A program made the position numbers and the translations under genes. From Streptomyces sp. NBC_00390 (lineage in GTDB: Bacteria; Actinomycetota; Actinomycetes; Streptomycetales; Streptomycetaceae), in assembly GCF_036057275.1 (NCBI RefSeq), contig NZ_CP107945.1, forward strand, positions 4,030,001 to 4,094,000: a DNA stretch of 64,000 nt, in the 5' to 3' direction. The notes below the pieces were generated by a model. The model worked only from the letters and a program-made list of their open reading frames with translations. It made no database searches and was not told the DNA's origin. Shown here in pieces: positions 16,180 to 27,330 of the stretch. Every line of letters starts with the position of its first letter. Within the stretch, counting starts at the first letter, position 1.

Positions 16180-16920
16180 ATGCCGTACGCAGCCGTGACC
16201 GCCCTGAGCCATATCGGCCTGGTGCGCGAGCACAACGAGGACAGTCTTGTCGTCGGACCGTGGACGCTGTGCGGCACCGTGACCGAGAGTCCGCAGACGC
16301 TGCTGTTCCCCCTGGGCTCACCGCTCGTCGTTGCCGTCGCCGACGGGCTCGGCGGGCAGCCGGCCGGCGAGGTGGCCAGCTCGCTGGTGGTGCGCCAGCT
16401 CTCCGCCCTCGGCCCGTCCCTGGAAGGCGAGCAAGCCGTCCATGACGTGCTGAAGCTGTGCAACCACTCGGTGTACGCGGCCGCCGGTGACGATCCACAG
16501 CTGGTCACCATGGGGACCACCGTCGCCGGGACCGTCCTGCTGCCGGAGTCGGTGATGGTCTTCAACATCGGCGACAGCAAGGTGTACGAGGCGGCTCGCG
16601 ACGGGCTCCGGCAGGTGAGCGTGGACGACAGTCCCCCGCCGGAACCAGGTCACCGCACCACATCGGCCGTCACCCAGACGCTCGGCGGCACCCATGCGTT
16701 CGCCGCCGTCACACCGCACGTGTCGACCGTCCCGCTGTCCGTGGGTGACCGCTATCTGGTCTGCACCGACGGACTGACCGACCCGGTGCCGGACGAGGAA
16801 CTGGAAGGCCTGCTGCGGGTGCACGACGACGGCAAGGCCGCCTTCGAGCTGTGGAGGGCCGCGATCGAGGCCGGGGGCCCGGACAACATCACGCTCGCGG
16901 TGGTGCGCATCGGCGAGTGA
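16180..16920 (+). CDS. PP2C-family serine/threonine phosphatase (PPM)
   Basis: 246 residues, cytoplasmic, without TM segment. The PPM motifs are intact: VREHNEDS, VADGLGGQPAGE with the metal Asp, MGTTVAG, FNIGDSKVY, CTDGLTD and GPDNITLAVV. It should remove phosphate from Ser/Thr in an Mn/Mg-dependent way, opposing Hanks-type kinases, none of which lies in this window. I chose ATG 16180; a GTG at about 16159 is an alternative, as GGAGAGG is rather far from the ATG. Confidence 0.92.
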   Translation: MPYAAVTALSHIGLVREHNEDSLVVGPWTLCGTVTESPQTLLFPLGSPLVVAVADGLGGQPAGEVASSLVVRQLSALGPSLEGEQAVHDVLKLCNHSVYAAAGDDPQLVTMGTTVAGTVLLPESVMVFNIGDSKVYEAARDGLRQVSVDDSPPPEPGHRTTSAVTQTLGGTHAFAAVTPHVSTVPLSVGDRYLVCTDGLTDPVPDEELEGLLRVHDDGKAAFELWRAAIEAGGPDNITLAVVRIGE

Positions 16921-16957
16921 GGGAGGACCGGCCCGGACCCAGCGGACCGGCCCCGAC

Positions 16958-17581
16958 TCAGCAGAGGTGAACACTGGCGCCGAGCAGCCCGAGCCCCGCC
17001 TCCGCCGCCTGCTGCCAGCAGCGCAGCGGACCGTCCAGGACCGACTCGTCCTCCGGACCCTCGTCGAGCCATATCCGCACCTCGGCCGCGGCCCGCTCCC
17101 GCGGCGTGAAGGTGAGCGCCCGCTCGACGGCCGGCAGGCTCCCTCGCACATCCTGCGCGTCGAGTGCGAAGTCGCCGCACCAGCCGGGCAGCAGGGCGGC
17201 GCGGCGCAGGCCGATCGCATGGAACAGCGCGCTCACGGCGTACTCCTTGCAGTGGATGCCGAACCACGGACGGACCTCGTCCGCCGCCTGCTCCCACACG
17301 TCGTACAGATCGAAGGTGCAGTCACCGCTGTGCAGCTCGTCCAGGGGCGCCGCGGACGTCAGCCGCAGGAACCCCATGAGGGCTCTGCCCCTCTCGGGGT
17401 CACGCCACAGCGGGTCCCACTGCCGGTGGTCCGGGAGCGGATCCGCGCACCAGGCCCGCCATTCGCGCCGGGTGTCCTCCTGCAGCTGCTGCCGCGTGAT
17501 CAGCGGCCGGACCCGCGGCAGCAGCTCCGCCATGACCTCGTCCGTGTGCGCCGTGATCGCCCACGCCGAACTGAACCCCAT
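16958..17581 (-). CDS. Conserved hypothetical protein
   Basis: 207 residues, soluble, with no signal or TM segment and many Trp residues (AWAITAH, EWRAWC, QWDPLWRD, DVWEQAADEVRPWFGIH). Codon use is like that of neighbouring real genes and the start has GAAGGG upstream. I do not recognise a domain. It is convergent with the PP2C gene, 37 bases away. Confidence 0.7.
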   Translation of the reverse strand: MGFSSAWAITAHTDEVMAELLPRVRPLITRQQLQEDTRREWRAWCADPLPDHRQWDPLWRDPERGRALMGFLRLTSAAPLDELHSGDCTFDLYDVWEQAADEVRPWFGIHCKEYAVSALFHAIGLRRAALLPGWCGDFALDAQDVRGSLPAVERALTFTPRERAAAEVRIWLDEGPEDESVLDGPLRCWQQAAEAGLGLLGASVHLC

Positions 17582-17684
17582 CGCCGGCCCTTCCCCCGTA
17601 GCGACTCGGATTCACGACGTTACGGGGTGGGTCCGACAACGCGGGGCGGCGACGCAGCAGGGGCCAGGGGGCGACGGGTGGGCC

Positions 17685-18998
17685 TCAGTCGTCGATCGCG
17701 CTCATGACGTGTCCGAGGTCCACGAACTTGAAGCCGGTGGCGTCACGGCCGGTGTCCGCAGGGGTGTCGTGGCCGTCCTGGACGACCAGGAGACCGTTCG
17801 GATACTTCCGGCCCAGCGGGGCGTTGAGCACCGCCGCGCCGTCGCACTCCTCGGAGCCGTCCAGGGACACGGAGGACGCGGTGACGCGGAAGCCGGCCTC
17901 GTACTCGTTGTGGTCCGCGAGCTCGCGGTCGAACGCGGCGAAGGTGTTGTCGCCCTGGCTGGAGGCGAGGACGTACCCGTCGCCGTCCGGCTCGGTGAGC
18001 AGCGTCAGACCTTCGACGTCCGAGGCGAGGCGGGTGCCGCCGAAGCCGGGGTCGGCGCCGGGGACGCACTCGTCGCTCGGCTCGTCGTACGTGGCGGGAA
18101 TGCCGTACTCGCGCACCGTGTCGACGAGCTTCGGGGCGCCGGTCAGGTCGGCACGCATCCGCCAGATGCCGACATCCTCCTGGCCCGCGTAGAGCATGCC
18201 GCTCGCGGGGTCCACCACCATGCCCTCGACCTGGGGAAGCGCACCGGGCTCGGCACACGGGGTCCAGGAGGTGCCGTTCGGGAGCCGGAAGGAGTCCGGC
18301 AGGTCCAGGGTGCGGATCTTCCGGTAGGTGACCTTGCCGCCGGTGGTGGCGCTCAGTTCCAGCAGCGCGACGCTCGTCCGCTCGCGACGGCTGACCAGGG
18401 CGTACGAGCGGCCCGTCGCCCGGTCGGTCCAGGTGGCCAGGCCGTACGCGGTGCGCTGGTCGTTGATCTCGTCCTGGTTCGCGGAGAACACCGCCGGAGC
18501 CGCGGGGTCGGTGATGTCGGTGAGCGGGCCACCGGACCGGGAGCGCTCGATGCGGTACACGCGAAGCCGGTCGTGGCCGCGGTCGCTGGTCACGGCGAGA
18601 TCGGCCCGTCCGGACGGCAGGCGCAGGCCGTTGACCAGGTCGACGTTGTTGAACCGGCCGGGGGCGTCGTCCGGCGCCGCGGGCGGCGGTGCCGGGATCG
18701 ACTGGACCGGGCGGGCGTCGAGATCGTAGACGCGCAGCCCGCCTTCCTTCGCCGTGGCGATCACCAGCGAGCGGCCGGGGTCCGCCGCGTTGCGCCAGAT
18801 CGCCGGGTCGTCGGCGTCGGCGTTGCCACCCGCCTCGTCGTCGTGGAGCGGGGGCGTCTCCGCCCGGGCGGTGACCGCGGGCAGCTCGCGCGCCCCGGAA
18901 GCGGAGACGGGCGCGGAGGTGGAGGCGGAGGCCGATGCCGGGGCGATGGCGACCATCGCCGTCAGTGCCGTGGCCAGTGCGGCTGTGCGAGCAGTCAC
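17685..18998 (-). CDS. Secreted beta-propeller phytase (3-phytase family)
   Basis: 437 residues. A signal peptide (ARTAALATALTAMVAIAPASA) is followed by a beta-propeller phytase domain with acidic calcium-binding patches such as DDEAGGNADADDPAIW, GRFNNVDLVNGL, DLAVTSDRGHDRLRVY and VEGMVVDPASGMLY. The family releases phosphate from phytate or other phosphate esters outside the cell. I chose GTG 18998 because AGGAG lies seven bases upstream and it places the signal peptide at the N terminus; upstream ATG/TTG choices lack an RBS. Two adjacent palindromes precede the RBS. Confidence 0.88.
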   Translation of the reverse strand: MTARTAALATALTAMVAIAPASASASTSAPVSASGARELPAVTARAETPPLHDDEAGGNADADDPAIWRNAADPGRSLVIATAKEGGLRVYDLDARPVQSIPAPPPAAPDDAPGRFNNVDLVNGLRLPSGRADLAVTSDRGHDRLRVYRIERSRSGGPLTDITDPAAPAVFSANQDEINDQRTAYGLATWTDRATGRSYALVSRRERTSVALLELSATTGGKVTYRKIRTLDLPDSFRLPNGTSWTPCAEPGALPQVEGMVVDPASGMLYAGQEDVGIWRMRADLTGAPKLVDTVREYGIPATYDEPSDECVPGADPGFGGTRLASDVEGLTLLTEPDGDGYVLASSQGDNTFAAFDRELADHNEYEAGFRVTASSVSLDGSEECDGAAVLNAPLGRKYPNGLLVVQDGHDTPADTGRDATGFKFVDLGHVMSAIDD

Positions 18999-19010
18999 GA
19001 GGAAGCTCCT

Positions 19011-19033
19011 CATGTCGGGACATGACAATTGTC
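19011..19033 (-). promoter_or_regulatory. Twin palindromes upstream of the phytase gene
   Basis: CATGTCGGGACATG (19011-19024) and GACAATTGTC (19024-19033) are perfect inverted repeats sharing one base, placed just before the phytase RBS. They could be an operator or processed leader hairpins. Confidence 0.45.
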
Positions 19034-19211
19034 GCGCGTAGCCTCGGACCCCGGGATGACGGCCGGGCGTCCACCGGGCAATGCCGACATGTGCACGTCA
19101 TGAACTCGCCGACGACCGCCGGCGGGGCCGGCCACCCGGATGCCGTAGCCGGACGGGCACGCGGACCGCGCCGCACGTTGACTGAGGCGGAAGTCGACTA
19201 CGGGAGGCGTA

Positions 19212-19736
19212 ATGGCAAGCGGGTGGATACGCGGCGTACCAGGAGCCGTACTGGCGGCGCTCGTCGCCACAGGCACTGCGGGCTGCACGGACGACGGCAG
19301 CCCGTCCGGCACCGCGTCGAAGGCGGCCTCGGCACTGGAATCGGCCGCGTCCGCGGCGGAGTCCGCGGGTTCGGCGATCGCGTCGGCCGCCTCTCAAGCA
19401 CCGGAGGTGCTCGCCTCCGCCACCGCCGAGGCCCGCAAGCAGCTCGACGCGATCAAGGACGGTATCGACGCCAAGGACGAAGTGACGCTCGGCAAGCCCT
19501 CGACGGGCAGTGAGGGACACGCCACCGTCCAGGTCTCGGCCCGGAACACCGACACCTCTGCCCGGTCCTTCACCGTCCAGGTCGACTTCCAGGACAGCAA
19601 CGGCAAGCTCCTGGACACGGTCGTGGTCACGCTCAACGACGTGGCCGCGGGCAAGACGGGGCAGGGCACCGCGCGCAGCACACGCAAGATGTCGGGGGCG
19701 ATCACGGCGAAGGTCGGCAGGGCCCTGCGGTACTGA
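19212..19736 (+). CDS. Lipoprotein with Ala/Ser-rich N region
   Basis: 174 residues. Lipobox ATGTAGC puts the lipidated Cys near residue 25. An Ala/Ser/Glu-rich helical stretch (about 35-85) follows, then a small beta domain (VQVSARNTDTSARSFTVQVDFQDSNGKLLDT) resembling FxLYD-type folds. GGGAGG lies 6 bases before ATG 19212. Function unknown; probably anchored on the outer face of the membrane. Confidence 0.85.
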   Translation: MASGWIRGVPGAVLAALVATGTAGCTDDGSPSGTASKAASALESAASAAESAGSAIASAASQAPEVLASATAEARKQLDAIKDGIDAKDEVTLGKPSTGSEGHATVQVSARNTDTSARSFTVQVDFQDSNGKLLDTVVVTLNDVAAGKTGQGTARSTRKMSGAITAKVGRALRY

Positions 19737-19758
19737 GCCCCCGGCACGGCGCTAGGCA

Positions 19759-19833
19759 GCACCGAAGAAGCGGTGCGACACCCGTGGCATGACCGCGCTC
19801 CGGCCGGACTCGATGTCTCGGCCGGAGCGCGGT
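19759..19833 (+). terminator. Two hairpins after the lipoprotein gene
   Basis: First: GCACCG (19759-19764) with CGGTGC (19771-19776). Second: a perfect 15-bp stem, ACCGCGCTCCGGCCG (19792-19806) with its complement at 19819-19833, loop 12 bases. They lie 20-100 bases after the stop and probably end transcription. Confidence 0.65.
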
Positions 19834-20153
19834 GTCCGGTGGGAAACGGTCCGGCTGGGATCAGGGCGGCGGGACCGGCGCGGTGGGACCGGCGGCGGGG
19901 ACGGGACAGCGGGCCCGGGCACCGTGCGCCGTCGCGCACCCGCGGGCCAGGCCGGCCCGCACTTCGGGCATCAGGGCGGCGGCCGTGCGCCCCGCGCGTC
20001 GTTCGCCGAGCATCTCCATGCGTCACCTGCCGCACCGTGTCGTCGCTCTTCGAGGCCTCGATCCGGTCGCCATGCCGTCCCAGCGTCCGCCGCGCCGCCG
20101 CCCGGGGCATCCGGTAACGGCCGTTCGGGTGACGCCTCCTGTGCACGGAGTGA

Positions 20154-20771
20154 CCCGCACAGGCGGCAGGCCCGAGGCGCACAGCGAGCGATCCGCCGGT
20201 CCGCCTGTCCGCCGACCTGACCGGCGGCCAGAAGCTGCGGCTCGTCGTCACCGACGCCGGTGACGGCATCGACCACGACCACGCCGACTGGGCCGACGCC
20301 AGGCTGGCCTGCGGCAACGGCCCCCCGGCCGGTACGCACGCGCTCAGCGACCTCACCTGGGCCTGGGCCGCGGGCGGCTGGGGACCGGTCGAGCGCGACC
20401 GCAGCAACGGCGAGCAGGCCGCCGGAGACGGCCGCACGCTCACCATCGGCGGCACCACCTACGCCAAAGGCCTCGGCACCCACGCCGCGAGCGACATCAG
20501 CTACTACCTCGGCGCCGCCTGCTCCCGCCTCACCGTGAACGTCGGTGTGGACGACGAGGCCGACGGCACAGGCGGCTCCGTCGTCTTCCGCGTCTACCGC
20601 GACGGCACCCTGGTCGCCGACAGCGGCCGGATCACCGGCGCGGAGGGAGCCGAACCCCTGACCGCCGACCTGACCGGCGGCCTCGAACTCCGGCTGGTCG
20701 TCACCGACGCCGGTGACGGCATCGACCACGATCACGCCGACTGGGCGGCGCCTGAGCTCGTCTGCACCTGA
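20154..20771 (+). pseudogene. 5'-truncated remnant with tandem NPCBM (NEW3) carbohydrate-binding modules
   Basis: The plus-strand frame from about 20184 to the TGA at 20769-20771 encodes the end of one NPCBM module (ADLTGGQKLRLVVTDAGDG then DHADWADARL) and a full second one. The second has YAKGLGTHAASDISYYLG, VGVDDEADGTGGSVVFRVYRDG and a near-copy of the first module's end. An in-frame TGA at 20151-20153 closes the frame and no start codon or RBS is found, so the catalytic part, perhaps a glycoside hydrolase such as an alpha-galactosidase, is gone. The two module ends are similar in DNA (GTCGTCACCGACGCCGGTGA occurs twice). Inference: remains of a deletion. Confidence 0.75.
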
Positions 20772-20859
20772 CCCGTGTGTGACCTGCACGGCACCGCGAC
20801 ACTCCCCGGCAGCGGCGGGTGGCACACTGTGCGCCCGTCGCTGTTGAAAGGAGCCCGCC

Positions 20860-21963
20860 GTGCCGATGATCCGCAGCCTGCGCCGCGTGGTCCGCCGTGC
20901 CTACCGCCGCACCGTGGACCTGAGCCACCCGGCCAGGTCGCCGCTGGGCAGCGCGGTGGTGAACTGCGTGATGTACGAGGACGGGGTGCGCCGTCCCGGC
21001 CCGTACGCCGTGGACGAGGCGCTGCGTCTTGTGCGCAAGGCGGGCCGCGGCTTCGTGTGGATCGGGCTGCACGAGCCCACCGAGGCCGAATTCGCCGGTA
21101 TCGCCGAGCTGTTCGAGCTGCATCCGCTCGCCGTCGAGGACGCCGTGCAGCCGCATCAGCGCCCCAAGGTGCAGCGCTACGACGACACGCGCGGCGCGGG
21201 CACCCTGTTCGCCGTGTTCAAGACCTGCCGCTATGTCGAGCACGAGGAATTCACCGCCGCCAGCGAGGTGGTGGACACCGGCGAGCTGATGGTCTTCACC
21301 GGATCCGACTTCGTGATCACCGTCCGGCACGGCAGGCACGGTTCGCTCGGCCCGCTGCGCGAGGCGCTGGAGTCCGCGCCCGAGCAGCTGGCCAAGGGAC
21401 CGGCCGCCGTCCTGCATGCGATAGCCGACCATGTCGTCGACGAGCACCTGGCGGTCACGGACGCGGTGCAGCACGACATCGACGCGGTGGAGACCGCCGT
21501 CTTCAGCGAACAGGCCGGCCGGGGCGACGCCGGGCGGATCTACCAGCTCAAGCGCGAACTGCTGGAGCTCAAGCGGGCCGTGGCCCCCCTGGAGCGGCCC
21601 CTGCGGACGCTGGCGACCACCCCCCTGCCGCCGGTCGGCCCGGACATACAGCCGTACTTCCGCGACGTCGTCGACCATCTGGCCCGGATCAACGAGCAGA
21701 TCGCCGCGTTCGACGGGCTGCTGGACTCGATCCTGCAGGCCCATCTCGCCCAGGTGACCGTCACCCAGAACGAGGACATGCGCAAGATCACCGCGTGGGC
21801 GGCCATCGTCGCCGTACCGACGATGGTGTGCGGGGTCTACGGCATGAACTTCGAGCACATGCCCGAGCTGCGCTGGACGTACGGCTATCCCCTCGTCCTC
21901 GGTGTGATGGCGACCGCCTGTCTGCTCATCCACCGCAGCTTCCGCCGCAACGGCTGGCTCTGA
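20860..21963 (+). CDS. corA: CorA-family magnesium/cobalt transporter
   Basis: 367 residues. A large N-terminal cytoplasmic domain and long helices lead to two C-terminal TM segments; the first ends with the diagnostic YGMNFEHMPEL (GMN motif). It forms pentameric Mg2+ or other divalent-cation channels. GTG 20860 has GAAAGGAG just upstream. Size matches the family. Confidence 0.95.
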   Translation: MPMIRSLRRVVRRAYRRTVDLSHPARSPLGSAVVNCVMYEDGVRRPGPYAVDEALRLVRKAGRGFVWIGLHEPTEAEFAGIAELFELHPLAVEDAVQPHQRPKVQRYDDTRGAGTLFAVFKTCRYVEHEEFTAASEVVDTGELMVFTGSDFVITVRHGRHGSLGPLREALESAPEQLAKGPAAVLHAIADHVVDEHLAVTDAVQHDIDAVETAVFSEQAGRGDAGRIYQLKRELLELKRAVAPLERPLRTLATTPLPPVGPDIQPYFRDVVDHLARINEQIAAFDGLLDSILQAHLAQVTVTQNEDMRKITAWAAIVAVPTMVCGVYGMNFEHMPELRWTYGYPLVLGVMATACLLIHRSFRRNGWL

Positions 21964-21979
21964 ACTCCCTTCTGCCCGG

Positions 21980-22174
21980 TCAGGTCAGGCCGATGAACAG
22001 GCCGAGGGTCAGCAGGGCGACCATGCCGCCGTAGAGGCCGAGTTCCACGGAGCGGGCCTCGATGGACGGGTCGGTGCCGCCCGCCCTGACGAAGCCGAGG
22101 GCGGACCGGACCAGCAGGGTGAGCGCTGCGGCGCAGCAGGCCGCGATCAGGGTGTCCGTCGCGATGTCGTTCAC
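21980..22174 (-). CDS. Small two-helix membrane protein
   Basis: 64 residues with two hydrophobic segments (ALTLLVRSALGFV and GLYGGMVALLTLGLFIG). GTG start 12 bases after the PadR stop on the same strand, so probably one operon. No family recognised. Possibly a membrane component controlled with the PadR-type regulator. Confidence 0.65.
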   Translation of the reverse strand: MNDIATDTLIAACCAAALTLLVRSALGFVRAGGTDPSIEARSVELGLYGGMVALLTLGLFIGLT

Positions 22175-22186
22175 GTCGTGACCGTC

Positions 22187-22762
22187 TCACGGGGCGTCAG
22201 GTGCCGCATCCCGGTGGGGCCTGTCCGGGGACACGGACAGCTCCTTCAGCGTGTCCGTCAGCCACTTCGTCCAGAACGTCTCCAGTTCGATCCCGCCCCG
22301 CAGCACCACATGCCGCAGCCGGTCCTGTCTGGTCACCCGGCGCTCGGGCGGGAAGTCGCGCTTCTCGATCGCCTCGTACTCGGCCAACTGGGCGCTGTGC
22401 AGCTCCAGATGGCGTACGAGTTCCTCCTCCAGACCCACGCCGCCCGCCACCGCCGCCGCGCGCAGACGCAGCAGCAGCGGATCGCGGCCCGGCTTCGGGT
22501 CCTCCGGCCGCCCCACCCACGCGGCCAGCTCCGCGCGGCCCGCGGGCAGCACCTCGTACTCCTTCTTCTGCCCGCGGGTCGGCTGAGCGGAGGGCAGGGC
22601 ACGGATGTGCCCTGCCTGCTCGAGTTTGCCCAGCTCCCGGTAGATCTGCTGATGGGTGGCCGACCAGAAGTAGCCGATCGACCTGTCGAAACGGCGGGTC
22701 AGCTCCAGGCCCGACGAGGGCTTTTCGAGCAGGGCCGTGAGGATCGCGTGCGGGAGGGACAT
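22187..22762 (-). CDS. PadR-family transcriptional regulator
   Basis: 191 residues. The N-terminal winged helix (SLPHAILTALLEKPSSGLELTRRF, then FWSATHQQIYRELGKLEQAGHI) is PadR type; the C-terminal part (about 90-191) is the helical Vir_act_alpha_C dimerisation domain. It normally represses a nearby gene and responds to phenolics or other small molecules. Candidates are the downstream small membrane protein and the upstream dienoyl-CoA reductase. ATG 22762 follows AGGATGCGGGCC; ATG 22771 is an alternative. Confidence 0.92.
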   Translation of the reverse strand: MSLPHAILTALLEKPSSGLELTRRFDRSIGYFWSATHQQIYRELGKLEQAGHIRALPSAQPTRGQKKEYEVLPAGRAELAAWVGRPEDPKPGRDPLLLRLRAAAVAGGVGLEEELVRHLELHSAQLAEYEAIEKRDFPPERRVTRQDRLRHVVLRGGIELETFWTKWLTDTLKELSVSPDRPHRDAAPDAP

Positions 22763-22804
22763 GGCCCGCATCCTATGGACGAGGGCTCATGCCCGGACGC
22801 GGGG

Positions 22805-24979
<2,175 letters not shown>

Positions 24980-25034
24980 TCACGGTTGGGGGATATAGTT
25001 CAATCTTCAACCACTAACCCGAGAGGTGAGCTCC

Positions 25035-26129
25035 ATGCAGTTCGGCATCTTCACGGTCGGCGACGTCACCACCGACCCGACCACCGGCCGTACGCCGAGC
25101 GAGCACGAGCGGATCAAGGCGACGGTCGCCATCGCACGCAAGGCGGAGGAGGTCGGCCTGGACGTCTTCGCGACGGGCGAGCACCACAACCCGCCGTTCG
25201 TACCCTCGTCGCCGACCACCCTTCTCGGGCACATCGCGGCCCGGACGGACCGCATCGTCCTGTCCACCTCCACCACGCTGATCACCACCAACGACCCGGT
25301 GAAGATCGCCGAGGACTACGCGTACCTCCAGCACCTGGCCGACGGCCGGGTCGATCTGATGATGGGCCGGGGCAACACCGGACCGGTCTATCCGTGGTTC
25401 GGCCAGGACATCCGCCAGGGCATCCCGCTCGCCATCGAGAACTACGCGCTGCTCCACAGGCTGTGGAGGCAGGACGTGGTCGACTGGGAAGGCCGGTTCC
25501 GCACGCCGCTGCAGGGCTTCACCTCCACGCCGCGCCCGCTGGACGGCGTCCCCCCGTTCGTCTGGCACGGCTCGATCCGCTCCCCGGAGATCGCCGAGCA
25601 GGCCGCGTACTACGGCGACGGCTTCTTCGCGAACAACATCTTCTGGCCCAAGGAGCACTTCCAGAAGCTGATCAGGCTCTACCGCGAGCGCTACGCCCAC
25701 CACGGGCACGGCACGCCGGAGCAGGCGATCGTCGGCCTCGGCGGTCAGGTCTTCATGCGCCGGAACTCGCAGGACGCGGTACGGGAGTTCCGCCCCTACT
25801 TCGACAACGCCCCGGTCTACGGACACGGGCCGTCCCTGGAGGACTTCACCGAGCAGACGCCGCTGACCGTCGGCTCCCCGCAGCAGGTCATCGACAAGAC
25901 GCTGACCTTCCGCGAGACCTTCGGTGACTACCAGCGCCAGTTGTTCCTGATGGACCACGCGGGGCTGCCGCTCAAGACGGTGCTGGAACAGCTCGACCTG
26001 CTGGGCGAAGAGGTCGTGCCCGTCCTGCGCAAGGAGTTCGCGAACCTGCGGCCGGCCGGGGTTCCGCAGACCGCGCCGCTGCACCCCGCCGTACTGGCCG
26101 CGAGGGCCGAAGAGACGAAGGAGTCGTAA
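25035..26129 (+). CDS. LLM-class flavin-dependent oxidoreductase
   Basis: 364-residue luciferase-like TIM-barrel monooxygenase with typical segments GLDVFATGEHH, IVLSTSTTLITTNDPVKIAEDYAYL, DGRVDLMMGRGN and PPFVWHGSIRSPEIAEQAAYYGDG. It would use reduced FMN to oxidise an unknown substrate. The next gene (3 bases away) is an NAD(P)H:FMN reductase-like protein, the normal electron partner. ATG 25035 has AGAGGTGAG upstream; GTG 25026 is less likely. TTCAATC-TTCAACC upstream is a short direct repeat. Confidence 0.92.
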   Translation: MQFGIFTVGDVTTDPTTGRTPSEHERIKATVAIARKAEEVGLDVFATGEHHNPPFVPSSPTTLLGHIAARTDRIVLSTSTTLITTNDPVKIAEDYAYLQHLADGRVDLMMGRGNTGPVYPWFGQDIRQGIPLAIENYALLHRLWRQDVVDWEGRFRTPLQGFTSTPRPLDGVPPFVWHGSIRSPEIAEQAAYYGDGFFANNIFWPKEHFQKLIRLYRERYAHHGHGTPEQAIVGLGGQVFMRRNSQDAVREFRPYFDNAPVYGHGPSLEDFTEQTPLTVGSPQQVIDKTLTFRETFGDYQRQLFLMDHAGLPLKTVLEQLDLLGEEVVPVLRKEFANLRPAGVPQTAPLHPAVLAARAEETKES

Positions 26130-26132
26130 CGG

Positions 26133-26744
26133 ATGCAGCACACCACCGAACCGCTGAACCTGGTCGTGGTCTCCGCCGGGCTGGGCGTGCCCTCGTCGAC
26201 CCGGCTGCTGGGCGACCGGATCACCGAGTCCGTACGGCGCGAGCTGGCCGGCACCGACCTGGCGGTCCAGGTACGCGTCGTCGAACTGCGCGATCTGGCC
26301 GTGATGATCGCCAACAACTTCGTCACCGGCTTCCCCGCGCCCGCCCTGGCCGAGGCGATCGAGGCGGTGACCGGCGCCGATGGGCTCATCGCGGTCACAC
26401 CCGTCTTCACCGCCTCCTACAGCGGGCTGTTCAAGTCCTTCTTCGACCTGATCGAGCCCGGCGCGCTCAGCGGGAAGCCCGTGCTCATCGCCGCGACCGG
26501 CGGGACCGCCCGGCATTCGCTGGTCCTGGACCACGCGCTGCGTCCCCTCTTCGCGTATCTGCGGGCACAGATCGCCCCGACGGCCGTGTACGCGGCATCG
26601 GAGGACTGGGGCGGCACGGGCGACGCGCTGACCGAGACGCTTCCCGACCGGATCACGCGGGCGGGGCGCGAACTGGCCCTGCTGATGGCGGCGCGCCCGG
26701 CCGACCGGGCGCGCGGCACGGACACCGCTGCCTTGTTTGCGTAG
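26133..26744 (+). CDS. NADPH-dependent FMN reductase, partner of the LLM oxidoreductase
   Basis: 203-residue flavodoxin-like protein. LVVVSAGLGVPSSTRLL is the FMN-phosphate loop, and AVTPVFTASYSGLFKSFFD is the region between flavin and substrate. It resembles the CE1759 branch that is encoded next to CE1758-type LLM oxidoreductases, matching the order here. It should reduce FMN for its upstream neighbour. Strong RBS GAAGGAG, 3-base gap, clearly one operon. Confidence 0.9.
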   Translation: MQHTTEPLNLVVVSAGLGVPSSTRLLGDRITESVRRELAGTDLAVQVRVVELRDLAVMIANNFVTGFPAPALAEAIEAVTGADGLIAVTPVFTASYSGLFKSFFDLIEPGALSGKPVLIAATGGTARHSLVLDHALRPLFAYLRAQIAPTAVYAASEDWGGTGDALTETLPDRITRAGRELALLMAARPADRARGTDTAALFA

Positions 26745-26806
26745 TTTTACGTAGGCTTGCAACAACAGGGGGTCACGGGTCGCGTGGGGCTACGGAGGTG
26801 GCAGGT

Positions 26807-27250
26807 ATGGCAGCCGCAGGCAGGATCGTCGTCGGCGTGGACGGATCGCCGCCGTCCGTGCGGGCGCTGCACTGGGCCGTACGGCAGGCCGGACTGACCG
26901 GCGACTCCGTCGAAGCCGTCATCAGCTGGGAGTACCCGGCGGCGGGCTGGGCCTCGATGGTCCCCTCCATCCCGGCCGACTTCGACCCCGAAGCCCTGTC
27001 CGCCAAGATCCTCGACGACACCCTGACCCAGGAGCTCGGCGCCGAGGCGGCCGCCGCCGTCACCCAGACGGTCATGATCGGCAATGCGGCGCAGGCCCTG
27101 ATGGACCGGGCGGAAGGGGCGTCGCTGCTGGTCGTGGGCGACCGCGGCTACAGCGGCTTCAAGGCGACGCTGCTCGGGTCCGTCGGGCTCCACGTCACCC
27201 AGCACGCGCCGTGCCCGGTCGTCGTGGTGCGGGGCAGGGCCGCGGACTGA
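26807..27250 (+). CDS. Universal stress protein (UspA) family
   Basis: 147 residues, one Usp domain. RIVVGVDGSPPSVRALHWA starts the fold, and the nucleotide-binding motif appears as VVGDRGYSGFKATLLGSVGLHV followed by APCPVVVVR. The G-x2-G-x9-G pattern suggests ATP binding. GGAGG at 26794-26798 supports ATG 26807. Cytoplasmic; precise role unknown. Confidence 0.93.
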   Translation: MAAAGRIVVGVDGSPPSVRALHWAVRQAGLTGDSVEAVISWEYPAAGWASMVPSIPADFDPEALSAKILDDTLTQELGAEAAAAVTQTVMIGNAAQALMDRAEGASLLVVGDRGYSGFKATLLGSVGLHVTQHAPCPVVVVRGRAAD

Positions 27251-27330
27251 CCCGCCGGGGCGGCCCGGGGGCCCGGGGCTCCCGGGTAATGCCGATGACC
27301 GATGTCAGTGGCGCCTCCTATGGTTTCGGC

